A stretch of 7,540 nucleotides of DNA from an uncultured Collinsella sp. (GCA_958428675.1 CAUAGV010000077.1:1-7540); one strand, 5' to 3'. Positions 1 to 5,979 are shown, numbered from the stretch's first letter. The notes: generated by a model from the letters alone, not told the origin. Numbers and translations: made by a program.

Positions 1-747
1 TGGAGCGTACATAACGTAGTCGAGCGCGTGGTCGGAAGCGCGGCAGCCCAGCTCGTGGGCGACCTCGTAGCGCTTGGAGATGGCGGCCTTCATGCCCTCG
101 AAGTCGCTGATCTCAACGCCAGCAACCTCGGAGAGATGCTTGCAGTAGTCGGCGAACTCCTGGCCACGCTCGATGCGCAGGGCGGCATCGGGGCGCATGG
201 CGGGAACGACCTGAACGTCAAAACTGTCGTCGGCGGCAATCTTCTTGTGCCACTCAAAGCTGTCGGCGGGGTCGTCGGTAGTGCAGATCATGCGGACGTT
301 GGACTGCTTGATCAGGTTGCGGCAGGTAAAGCTGGCCTCGGCGAGCTTGGCGTTGGCAAGGTCCCAGACCTCCTGAGCGGTTTTACCGTTCAGGACGCCC
401 TCGTAGCCAAAGTAACGCTTAAGCTCCAGGTGGCTCCACTCAAAGACGGGGTTGCCCACGCAACGGCCCAGGGTCTCGGCCCACTTCTGGAACTTCTCGC
501 GAGCAGGGGCATCGCCGGTAATGAAGCGCTCGTCAACGCCGTTGGCACGCATCAAGCGCCACTTGTAGTGGTCACCGCCCAGCCAAACCTCGGTGATGTT
601 CTCAAAACGCTTGTCGTCCCAGATCTCCTTGGGAGAAATGTGGCAGTGGTAGTCAACGATGGGCATACCCTCGGCAAAGTTGTGGAACAGCTCCTCGCCG
701 GTTTTGGTGCTCAGCAGGAAATCCTGATCGTCCATGAAGTCTTTCAT
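1..747 (-). CDS. uxaC: Glucuronate (uronate) isomerase, N-terminal half, cut by window edge
   Basis: UxaC interconverts D-glucuronate and D-fructuronate (and galacturonate/tagaturonate), the first cytosolic step of hexuronate breakdown. The 249 codons visible are open to the left edge; the family is usually about 470 residues, so roughly the first half is present. Near the N terminus the sequence reads PIVDYHCHISP, with an HxH pair (H34, H36) typical of the amidohydrolase-fold metal site. It is followed by GDHYKWRLMRANGVDE and WSHLELKRYFG, both characteristic of UxaC. The ATG at 745-747 is chosen because it gives the usual N terminus and has an AAAGGGG Shine-Dalgarno stretch about 7 bases upstream. 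The gene follows a LacI-type regulator and has two palindromic operator candidates upstream, suggesting substrate-induced derepression. No frameshift is seen. Confidence 0.95.
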   Translation of the reverse strand, partial: MKDFMDDQDFLLSTKTGEELFHNFAEGMPIVDYHCHISPKEIWDDKRFENITEVWLGGDHYKWRLMRANGVDERFITGDAPAREKFQKWAETLGRCVGNPVFEWSHLELKRYFGYEGVLNGKTAQEVWDLANAKLAEASFTCRNLIKQSNVRMICTTDDPADSFEWHKKIAADDSFDVQVVPAMRPDAALRIERGQEFADYCKHLSEVAGVEISDFEGMKAAISKRYEVAHELGCRASDHALDYVMYAP

Positions 748-801
748 CAAACAACCCCTTTGTTGGCGGAGCGGGCGCACGATGCGCTCGTTATCCTCTA
801 G

Positions 802-813
802 GTGAACGTTCAC
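802..813. promoter_or_regulatory. Proximal LacI-type operator candidate of uxaC
   Basis: GTGAACGTTCAC is a perfect 12-bp palindrome with a central CG, the usual form of LacI-family operators. It sits 55 bases before the uxaC start, where transcription would be expected to begin if the A/T-rich stretch at 812-820 is the -10 region. The upstream neighbour gene encodes a LacI-family protein, which is the natural candidate to bind here; that link is inferred. Confidence 0.7.
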
Positions 814-820
814 TATACTA
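812..820 (-). promoter_or_regulatory. Possible uxaC -10 region between the two operators
   Basis: On the minus strand this reads TAGTATAGT, offering TATAGT or TAGTAT as a -10 hexamer. It lies between the two GTGAACGTTCAC palindromes, with the distal one over the expected -35 position and the proximal one at the start site. No good -35 hexamer is visible at 16-18 bases, so the exact promoter is uncertain. Confidence 0.4.
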
Positions 821-837
821 ATTCATTGCGACGTAAA

Positions 838-853
838 AGGTGAACGTTCACCT
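838..853. promoter_or_regulatory. Distal LacI-type operator candidate of uxaC
   Basis: AGGTGAACGTTCACCT is a perfect 16-bp palindrome containing the same 12-bp core as the site at 802-813. The two centres are 38 bp apart. Exact repetition of a CG-centred palindrome in the uxaC upstream region makes chance unlikely. A third, split version of the half-sites (TGAACG at 867-872, CGTTCA at 885-890, 12 bases apart) lies just upstream and may be a degenerate site. Confidence 0.72.
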
Positions 854-960
854 AACCACCATGGGGTGAACGGTCGATTTTGCCCGTTCAACGGTTACTG
901 GAGCCGTGACTTGTATGTATTGCGAATTGGCAGGCGTCCCCGAATACCGAACTTGAGCGC

Positions 961-1203
961 TTTGGCCAGGTGGGTCATGTTCCGTCGTGCATTTTTGGGA
1001 GTATTCAGCATCGGAGCGCACCGCGCACCGTCTTCGAAGTCCTATCTGATGCTCATATCGCGCCCGATCGGCATAAAAAAGTGCCTCCGATGGCGATTTA
1101 CGCCATCGGAGGCACTTAAAACAGTCGTCCTAGCCTCTTTCGGGACACGCCATTGCTGAATACTCCAAAAAATGCACGTCGCAAGAGGGGGTACCTGACC
1201 AAA
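961..1203. repeat. Long imperfect inverted repeat flanking the lacI terminator
   Basis: The arms are 961-1010 and 1154-1203. Their inner 25 bases (986-1010 and 1154-1178) match at 24 of 25 positions as inverted copies, sharing GTGCATTTTT and GGAGTATTCAGCA. The outer 25 bases stay in register without gaps, including TTTGG-CAGGT at the outer ends, but are more diverged. The outer right end lies only 3 bp beyond the lacI stop codon. The roughly 143 bases between the arms contain the terminator hairpin and no convincing gene. It could be a small non-autonomous mobile element or two copies of a dispersed intergenic repeat. Confidence 0.7.
1075..1117 (-). terminator. Rho-independent terminator of the lacI-type gene
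   Basis: The 15-bp perfect stem GTGCCTCCGATGGCG / CGCCATCGGAGGCAC has a 5-base loop, extended by two A-T pairs, and is followed on the minus strand by six Ts (1075-1080). It lies about 90 bases beyond the regulator's stop codon. A shorter A-run on the other side could give weak activity on the plus strand, where no gene is recognised. Confidence 0.88.
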
Positions 1204-1206
1204 CGG

Positions 1207-2286
1207 CTAAATTCCCGCAAGCTCGCAGTAGCGGTCGACGTTGCTGGCAAACACCATCTCCACAGCACCCTTCTGCACGGGCTCCGCCGGAGTTTTACCC
1301 CACAGCAAATACTCGCCCAAGGTCTTGGCGCCTCGGTAGGCCAAGCTCACCGGGTCCTTGTAGACGATATTGGTAAAGATGCCGCGACGTAAGGCCAGGG
1401 CGCTCTCGGGGAACAGGTCGTTGCCGATCACCATGACCTTGCCGGCCTTGCCGCTTGAAACGAGCGCGTCGGCGACCACTTCGGAACCAACGGCAAAAAC
1501 GCTACAGATGAGCTCGGGGGCATCCGGCGCACTCAAGCGCTGTTCAAGCTCGAACTCGAGCTGTTTGACTTGCGCATGGGCGCCGGCAAGGTCCTCAACT
1601 TGCCATGGAATATCGTGTTCGCGCAGGTAATTATGAAAGGCGCGGGCGGTCAGATAGTGTGAATCGGTATAGGGGTCGCCCGTCAACAGGAGCACGCGGG
1701 CGTCAGCCCCAGAAGCGTGGACCAGATTTGCCGCCTGCTCTGCCATAAGACTGCCCGCCGCGGAATAGTCCGCCAGACTGGCACCTAGACGATCGAGGTG
1801 CGGTCGGTCGCCGTCGACGAGCTCGATCGCCACGCCCGCCTCGGCAATCTGCCTCAAAAGCTCGGTCGCGCGGTCATCGCCCGGAACATAGGCAAGCAGA
1901 CCGTCGATTTTCTCCCCTACCTGCAGGCGCTCATCAATCTGCTCGAGCGCATCGGCGTAGCCGCCCACGCCAAATTCAACGCGCTCAACCGTAATACCCC
2001 GGTCGATGACCTCCTGCTCAAAGCGGTTGCAGCCTTCCCAAAGGTAACGGAAAAAGTACGCTCCCTCGCGCGATGCGCGGGGCAGGCAAAACACCAGGTT
2101 GATATCCTTGCGGCGCAGGCTCGAGGCACTTGTGTTGCGATGGTAGCCCATGGCCTCGGCCTTGGCATTCACCTTGGAGCGCACGGATTCGCTCACGCCG
2201 GCTTTTCCCGTCAGGGCCTTGTGCACGGTATTGATGGAAACGCCAAGCTCGGCGGCTATGTCCTTCATGGTTACGCGAGCGCTCAT
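1207..2286 (-). CDS. LacI-family transcriptional regulator
   Basis: A 359-residue protein, the usual LacI-family length. The N terminus (VTMKDIAAELGVSINTVHKAL, about residues 5-25) is a LacI-type helix-turn-helix, followed by a hinge region with the typical small-residue/Leu pattern (ASSLRRK, about 54-60). The rest resembles a periplasmic-binding-protein-like effector domain, with LVFCLPRASREGAYFF near its start and a late VIGNDLFPESALALRRGI stretch. The recognition helix has HK where many relatives have SR. The ATG at 2284-2286 has GGAG 7 bases upstream. The gene lies immediately before uxaC in the same orientation but with its own terminator, and is likely a repressor of hexuronate use. The effector is not deducible; sugar or sugar-acid binding is a family expectation only. 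Confidence 0.9.
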   Translation of the reverse strand: MSARVTMKDIAAELGVSINTVHKALTGKAGVSESVRSKVNAKAEAMGYHRNTSASSLRRKDINLVFCLPRASREGAYFFRYLWEGCNRFEQEVIDRGITVERVEFGVGGYADALEQIDERLQVGEKIDGLLAYVPGDDRATELLRQIAEAGVAIELVDGDRPHLDRLGASLADYSAAGSLMAEQAANLVHASGADARVLLLTGDPYTDSHYLTARAFHNYLREHDIPWQVEDLAGAHAQVKQLEFELEQRLSAPDAPELICSVFAVGSEVVADALVSSGKAGKVMVIGNDLFPESALALRRGIFTNIVYKDPVSLAYRGAKTLGEYLLWGKTPAEPVQKGAVEMVFASNVDRYCELAGI

Positions 2287-2327
2287 GGGGTTACTCCGTT
2301 ATAGATAAGTTGCCAATTAACAGTACA

Positions 2328-2339
2328 GGTAACGATACC
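2328..2339. promoter_or_regulatory. Possible autoregulatory operator upstream of the lacI-type gene
   Basis: GGTAACGATACC is an imperfect 12-bp palindrome (10 of 12 positions symmetrical) with a central CG, 42 bases before the regulator's start codon. Its half-sites differ from those at uxaC (GGTA versus GTGAA), so it could be autoregulatory, bound by another LacI-family protein, or coincidental. Confidence 0.3.
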
Positions 2340-2383
2340 CCAAAATCACTCTTCAACTCGCCGCGCTCTCCCCCAAATGTGCA

Positions 2384-2417
2384 AAGCGCCCCGCGAACGG
2401 ATGCTCGCGAGGCGCTT
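2384..2417 (-). terminator. Hairpin terminator after the FeoB-associated gene
   Basis: The arms AAGCGCCCCGCGA and TCGCGAGGCGCTT form a 13-bp stem with one mismatch and an 8-base loop. It begins 14 bases beyond the stop codon of the small cysteine-rich gene. The T-rich tail on the minus strand (TTTGCACATTT) is weak, so termination may be incomplete. Confidence 0.6.
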
Positions 2418-2430
2418 GGATGCCTGGGCC

Positions 2431-2631
2431 TTACTTGATACCGCGGCCCAAGTCTTCGGCGATTTTGTCTACGCCCTTAAGTGCGGCGCAGGTCTTTTTG
2501 TTGGAGCAATGTCCTGTGCAAACGCCACCTTGAGCGCAGTCGGCGCAGGTGCCCTTGCGATAAATGCGCACGCACACGGCGACAAGCGCAATGCCGATAA
2601 CAGCCAGTACAACAATATCGATAGGTGCCAT
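2431..2631 (-). CDS. FeoB-associated cysteine-rich membrane protein
   Basis: A 66-residue protein with one N-terminal membrane segment (about residues 4-21), a short basic stretch (RIYRKG) and a cysteine cluster: C29, C32, C38, C42 and C48, plus C20 inside the membrane segment. This order matches the FeoB-associated Cys-rich membrane protein family found next to feoB in many anaerobes. Its role is not firmly established; proposals include metal handling or FeoB partnership at the membrane. A strong AGGAGG Shine-Dalgarno (2638-2643) lies 6 bases before the ATG. It is separated from feoB by a terminator and a repeat element, but its upstream region carries the same 10-bp box as the feo promoter, supporting co-regulation. 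The length is normal for the family. Confidence 0.88.
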   Translation of the reverse strand: MAPIDIVVLAVIGIALVAVCVRIYRKGTCADCAQGGVCTGHCSNKKTCAALKGVDKIAEDLGRGIK

Positions 2632-2645
2632 AGCGAGCCTCCTCT

Positions 2646-2655
2646 AGTTAACCAC
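2646..2655. promoter_or_regulatory. AGTTAACCAC box shared with the feo promoter
   Basis: AGTTAACCAC is identical over 10 bases to the core of both arms of the inverted repeat at 5834-5887. It sits just upstream of the Shine-Dalgarno of the cysteine-rich gene, next to a possible -10 (TAAAGT on the minus strand, 2661-2666). It is in the same orientation as the promoter-proximal feo arm. A regulatory role is inferred from this recurrence beside two iron-linked units. Confidence 0.5.
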
Positions 2656-2689
2656 CACTTACTTTACCCCATTCTCCACCTGCCAAAAA

Positions 2690-2764
2690 GGGACAGGTTT
2701 ATTTTGGTCGTTTTTATCTGCGGAAACGCCACATCTTAACTTCTGGAGTAAAGCAATCTGTCCC
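2690..2764. repeat. REP-like element bounded by GGGACAG / CTGTCCC
   Basis: A 75-base intergenic stretch begins with GGGACAG (2690-2696) and ends with its inverse CTGTCCC (2758-2764). Inside are a small GCG-GAAA-CGC hairpin (2720-2729) and an imperfect palindrome CTTAACTTCTGGAGTAAAG. No reading frame is apparent. The GGGACAG terminal motif resembles REP-type dispersed repeats; I cannot confirm other copies from this window. Confidence 0.5.
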
Positions 2765-2775
2765 CCATTGCACCA

Positions 2776-2809
2776 AAAAGCCCGGGGTCGCTGGGACACC
2801 CGGGCTTTT
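2776..2809 (-). terminator. Rho-independent terminator of the feo operon
   Basis: AAAAGCCCGGG and CCCGGGCTTTT form an 11-bp perfect stem around a 12-base loop. On the minus strand it is followed by TTTTTGG. It begins 26 bases after the feoB stop codon, as expected for the operon's end. Confidence 0.88.
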
Positions 2810-2835
2810 GGAAAGGGGCTAATCCTTATTCGGAC

Positions 2836-5163
2836 TTAGGCGGAAACCGTGGCAGAAGCAGTGTTGGTCTCGTCCTCGTCGGTCCATGCGTGTTTGGGCA
2901 TGGGACGGAAGATCTGGAAGAGCATCGCAACCAGCAGCACGATGGCCACAACCGTCCAGATACCAAACTGCCCAAGAACAAGCAGGTTATAGAACTGGTT
3001 GATGAACAGGCCGATGACCCAAGCAAAGGCACACTCGTAGCCGATGGCAATCGCGGTCCACTTACCGGAGTTCATCTGGTTACGGATGGTGCCGATAGCG
3101 GCAAAGCACGGAGCGCACAGCAGGTTGAAGGCACCAAAGGCGACGCAAGCACCCATGGTGGGGAACATGCCTGCAAACGCGGTCCACAGGCTCGGGTCGG
3201 TCTCGCCGGCGTCGGCGACAGAGAGCAGCGAGCCGGCGGTGGCGACAACGTTCTCCTTGGCAACGAGGCCCGAGACGGTCAGTGCGGTGGCCTGCCAGGT
3301 GCTAAAGCCGAGCGGGGCGAAGATCCAAGCGACCAGGTTGCCGAACATGGCAAGCACGGAGTAATCCATGAACTCCTCTGGGATGCCCTCCATGGAAGGC
3401 AGGTAGCCAAAGGCGCCGTTGTAGCTACCAAAGTTGGAGAGGAACCAAACGACGACGGTGGACGCAAAGATGACCGTGCCGGCCTTCTTGATAAAGGCGA
3501 AGCAGCGCTCCCACACGTGCAGCGCCCAAGAGCGGATCGCCGGGAAGTGGTAGGCAGGAAGCTCCATAACAAACGGCGTCGGGCGGCCGGCGAAGAGCTT
3601 GGTCTTCTTGAGCATGAGGCCCGAGGCAATGACGGCAAAGACGCCCAGGAAGTAGAAGAGCGGGCTGATCCACGCAGCGGTGGTAGAAGAGTCGCCAATG
3701 ATGGAACCCATGAGCAGGGCGATGATCGGCAGCTTGGCGCCGCAAGGGATGAACGTGGTGGTCATGACCGTCATGCGGCGGTCCTTCTCGTTCTCGATGG
3801 TCTTGGTGGCCATGACGCCGGGGACGCCGCAGCCCGAGGTCACGAGCATGGGGATAAAGGACTTACCGGACAGGCCAAAGCGGCGGAACACGCGGTCCAT
3901 GATGAAGGCGACGCGGGCCATGTAACCGCAGTCCTCCAAGAAAGACAGCATCACAAAGAGCAGGAACATCTGCGGGACGAAGCCCATGATGGCGCCGATG
4001 CCAGCCACGATGCCGTCGCAGACGAGCGAATCGACCAGACCACCGTCCTCGGTACCGCCCGCCACGAGGGCGTCGTGCACCGCGGTGGTGATACCCGGGA
4101 CATAGGGACCGTACTGCGCCGGGTCGACCGAGTCGGCATTGTCGCCCGCAGCCTCGACGGCCGCGTCGTAGGCGTCCCGGCCCTGACCGAGCACGTACCA
4201 ACCGTCGGTGCCAAAGAGCTGATCGTTGGTGAAGTCGGTCACCGTGCCACCCAGGGTGGAAACGGCGATGTAGTACACGCAGAACATGATGACCACAAAG
4301 ATCGGCAGGCCCAGGATACGGTTGGTAACCACACGGTCGATCTTCTCGGAGGTGCTCATCTTGGCAGGGGCCTTGGTCATGCACTCGTCAATGATATGGG
4401 CGATCACGCCGTAGCGCTCACCGGTGATGATGGACTCGGCGTCGTCGTCGCAGTCCTGCTCGCACTGGGCGACCAGCTGCTCCACGCGAGCGGCCTTCTC
4501 CTTAGTAAGGTTGATGAGCTTGCAGGCGTCCGCGTCGCGCTCGAACAGCTTGACGGCGTAGTAGCGACGCTTGTTGGCGGGAACGCTCGCCGGCAGGTTG
4601 TTCTCGATGTGGTCCAGAACGTCCTCGATGGAGGAATCGAACTTGTGCTCCGGCACCTGGCCCTTGGAAGCAGCGGACTTTTTGACCTGCTCGAAGAGCT
4701 CCTTGATACCCTTGTTCTTAAGGGCCGAGATCATCATGACCGGGCAACCGAGCTTCTTGGACAGCTTGTCCGTGTCAATCTTGTCGCCGTTCTTCTCGAC
4801 CAAGTCGGCCATGTTGAGGGCAACGACCACGGGCAGGCCGGTCTCGATGACCTGAAGCGCCAGGTACAGGTTGCGCTCGAGGTTGGTGGCATCGACCACC
4901 TGGACAACGACATCGGGCTCGCCGCTCATGAGGTAGTCGCGCGAGCACTGCTCCTCGGGGCTATAGGGGGAAAGCGAGTAGATGCCAGGGAGGTCCGTAA
5001 TCGTGACGCTCTTGTCGCTCAGGAGCTTGGCTTCCTTTTTCTCAACCGTGACGCCCGGCCAGTTGCCAACGTAGCCGTTGGCGCCGGTGATCAGGTTGAA
5101 AAGCGTGGTCTTGCCGCAGTTGGGGTTACCCGCAAGCGCGACATGGATCTGAGAATCCGCCAT
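2836..5163 (-). CDS. feoB: Ferrous iron transporter FeoB
   Basis: FeoB imports Fe(II) across the cytoplasmic membrane. The 775-residue protein is at the long end of the family. The N-terminal G domain shows G1 GNPNCGKTT (12-20), the switch region WPGVTVEKKEA (35-45), G3 DLPG (57-60), G4 NMAD (117-120) and G5 SAL (146-148), then a helical spacer to about 275. The membrane domain begins near 283. It contains SFLEDCGYMARVAFIMDR, the SGCGVPG segment with C445, PCGAKLP (473-479, C474), and a late NLLCAPCFAAIGTIRNQM segment, the usual Gate motifs. Between the first two membrane segments is an acidic, glycine-rich stretch (about 310-380) that seems longer than in E. coli FeoB. The ATG at 5161-5163 has AAGGA upstream. 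A 123-base gap with a palindrome separates it from feoA. Confidence 0.98.
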   Translation of the reverse strand: MADSQIHVALAGNPNCGKTTLFNLITGANGYVGNWPGVTVEKKEAKLLSDKSVTITDLPGIYSLSPYSPEEQCSRDYLMSGEPDVVVQVVDATNLERNLYLALQVIETGLPVVVALNMADLVEKNGDKIDTDKLSKKLGCPVMMISALKNKGIKELFEQVKKSAASKGQVPEHKFDSSIEDVLDHIENNLPASVPANKRRYYAVKLFERDADACKLINLTKEKAARVEQLVAQCEQDCDDDAESIITGERYGVIAHIIDECMTKAPAKMSTSEKIDRVVTNRILGLPIFVVIMFCVYYIAVSTLGGTVTDFTNDQLFGTDGWYVLGQGRDAYDAAVEAAGDNADSVDPAQYGPYVPGITTAVHDALVAGGTEDGGLVDSLVCDGIVAGIGAIMGFVPQMFLLFVMLSFLEDCGYMARVAFIMDRVFRRFGLSGKSFIPMLVTSGCGVPGVMATKTIENEKDRRMTVMTTTFIPCGAKLPIIALLMGSIIGDSSTTAAWISPLFYFLGVFAVIASGLMLKKTKLFAGRPTPFVMELPAYHFPAIRSWALHVWERCFAFIKKAGTVIFASTVVVWFLSNFGSYNGAFGYLPSMEGIPEEFMDYSVLAMFGNLVAWIFAPLGFSTWQATALTVSGLVAKENVVATAGSLLSVADAGETDPSLWTAFAGMFPTMGACVAFGAFNLLCAPCFAAIGTIRNQMNSGKWTAIAIGYECAFAWVIGLFINQFYNLLVLGQFGIWTVVAIVLLVAMLFQIFRPMPKHAWTDEDETNTASATVSA

Positions 5164-5238
5164 TCAATCCTTCTTCCTTGTGTGCCCGCGCTGCTTTCTC
5201 CGCGCGAGCTGGATAATGTGCTTCAACGTTGCAAGTTT

Positions 5239-5258
5239 AAGTTAGAAAAACCTAACTT
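5239..5258. promoter_or_regulatory. AAGTTAG/CTAACTT palindrome between feoA and feoB
   Basis: Arms AAGTTAG (5239-5245) and CTAACTT (5252-5258) are separated by 6 bases. The TTAGG and CCTAA content resembles half-sites of DtxR/IdeR-type iron regulators, and the AAGTTA half-site also occurs in the main feo repeat. It could be an operator for an internal feoB promoter or, in RNA, a 7-bp hairpin between the cistrons. It lies about 76 bases before the feoB start. Confidence 0.5.
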
Positions 5259-5286
5259 TATCTGCAGAAATGTGCGCAGCGAGTCC

Positions 5287-5508
5287 TTACTGGACCTCGA
5301 CGACGGCAGCCTCCTCCTTGCGGATGGAAAGCTCGTAGCCGCGCACGTTGATCTCGACCGGATCTCCGAGCGGCGCGACCTTCACGACCTTAAACGACGT
5401 GCCCTTGATGAGCCCCAGGTCCATGAGGTGACGGCGAAGTGCGCCCTCACCGTGAAGCTTGACGATGGTAGAGCTCTCGCCCACCTTAACGTCACCCAAC
5501 GTCTTCAT
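5287..5508 (-). CDS. feoA: FeoA family protein (second of two)
   Basis: A 73-residue protein of normal FeoA length and SH3-like pattern: an opening VGESSTIVKLHGEG, the signature RRHLMDLGLIKGTSFKVVK (about residues 25-43), then PLGDPVEINVRGYELSIRKEEA near the end, as in most FeoA proteins. FeoA is a small cytosolic partner that supports or regulates FeoB. The ATG at 5506-5508 follows an AAAGGGGG Shine-Dalgarno (5517-5524). It lies 39 bases downstream of the first feoA-like gene and is almost certainly in the same transcript. This copy retains the canonical GYELSIR ending, so it is the better candidate for the classical FeoA. Confidence 0.95.
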   Translation of the reverse strand: MKTLGDVKVGESSTIVKLHGEGALRRHLMDLGLIKGTSFKVVKVAPLGDPVEINVRGYELSIRKEEAAVVEVQ

Positions 5509-5547
5509 TTACTTGTCCCCCTTTCAGTTTTTACAGAATGCTGCGGA

Positions 5548-5790
5548 CTAACCGACGGTCATGATGTGCATGGCAACCTTGGAATCGATGCCAAAGCGTG
5601 CGCCCAGCACCGTGACGATGATGTTGGCGCCACTCGAGCTCACCACGTGGATCTCGTTGCCCTCGACAAAGCCGAGGTCCTTGAGATGGTGCTTCATATC
5701 CTCATTGCCCTTTACGCGAGACACGCGCACGGTTTCGCCCGCTTTTACCATCGAAAGCGGCATAGCCGGCATCTGCGGTCCGCAAGACAT
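5548..5790 (-). CDS. feoA: FeoA family protein (first of two)
   Basis: An 80-residue FeoA-type protein: MPLSMVKAGETVRVSRVKG, then the signature KHHLKDLGFVEGNEIHVVS (about residues 33-51), then NIIVTVLGARFGIDSKVAMHIMT. The final strand reads GARFGIDSKVA instead of the RGYELSIRKEEA of its neighbour, so the two are diverged paralogues, not a recent duplication. The start at 5788-5790 has an AGGAG Shine-Dalgarno (5798-5802) 7 bases upstream. A short extension with a Cys (MSCGPQMPA) precedes the fold. It is the first gene of the feo operon, right after the bracketed promoter. Tandem FeoA proteins upstream of feoB are known in other anaerobes; their division of labour is not evident here. Confidence 0.93.
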   Translation of the reverse strand: MSCGPQMPAMPLSMVKAGETVRVSRVKGNEDMKHHLKDLGFVEGNEIHVVSSSGANIIVTVLGARFGIDSKVAMHIMTVG

Positions 5791-5833
5791 GAGTGAGCTC
5801 CTAACGTCAGTTCGTCCTCAACATCGACGCAGC

Positions 5834-5887
5834 AAAAGTTAACCACGTCTATGTTCGCTATAGTAAACTAGCACGTGGTTAACTTTT
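5834..5887. promoter_or_regulatory. 15-bp inverted repeat bracketing the feo promoter
   Basis: AAAAGTTAACCACGT (5834-5848) and its perfect inverse ACGTGGTTAACTTTT (5873-5887) flank a 24-base A/T-rich spacer. The spacer contains a minus-strand -10 candidate (TATAGC at 5857-5862, or TACTAT at 5860-5865). The first feoA start lies 43 bases away, leaving room for a short leader. Each arm has a GTTAAC core like the centre of DtxR/IdeR-family boxes, so iron-responsive repression is the likely reading. A transcript hairpin is possible but has a large loop and no T-tract. Confidence 0.68.
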
Positions 5888-5934
5888 TGGAAAGGGTCCC
5901 CATTTAGATTTCGAAAAAGTTTCCTATACGAAAC

Positions 5935-5970
5935 AAAAAGGCGCGGCAAAGAGCTGTCCTTTGCCGCGCC
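5935..5970 (-). terminator. Rho-independent terminator of ptsH
   Basis: GGCGCGGCAAAG and CTTTGCCGCGCC form a perfect 12-bp stem with a 7-base loop. On the minus strand it is followed by five Ts (5935-5939). It begins 9 bases after the ptsH stop codon and separates ptsH from the feo promoter. Confidence 0.92.
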
Positions 5971-5979
5971 CTGTCATGC

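Noticed and set aside
28..801. A 257-codon plus-strand frame at the left edge
   Set aside because: It is the shadow of uxaC, whose minus-strand translation carries clear family motifs.
866..1159. A 97-codon plus-strand frame in the lacI-uxaC intergenic region
   Set aside because: It runs through the inverted repeat and terminator hairpin, starts without a good ribosome binding site, and has no recognisable protein character.
2377..2739. A 120-codon plus-strand frame opposite the cysteine-rich gene
   Set aside because: It is antisense to a gene with a strong ribosome binding site and family cysteine pattern, and it runs through the terminator and the REP-like repeat.
2890..5796. A 968-codon open frame on the plus strand opposite feoB and both feoA genes
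   Set aside because: It is antisense to three firmly identified genes, its protein is low-complexity His/Asp/Gly/Val-rich with no recognisable domain, and stop-free antisense frames are common opposite GC-rich genes.
5910..5934. TTTCG/CGAAA and GTTTC/GAAAC short inverted repeats between the ptsH terminator and the feo promoter
   Set aside because: The arms are only 5 bp in A/T-rich sequence and could be chance; there is no second copy in the window to support a regulatory role.
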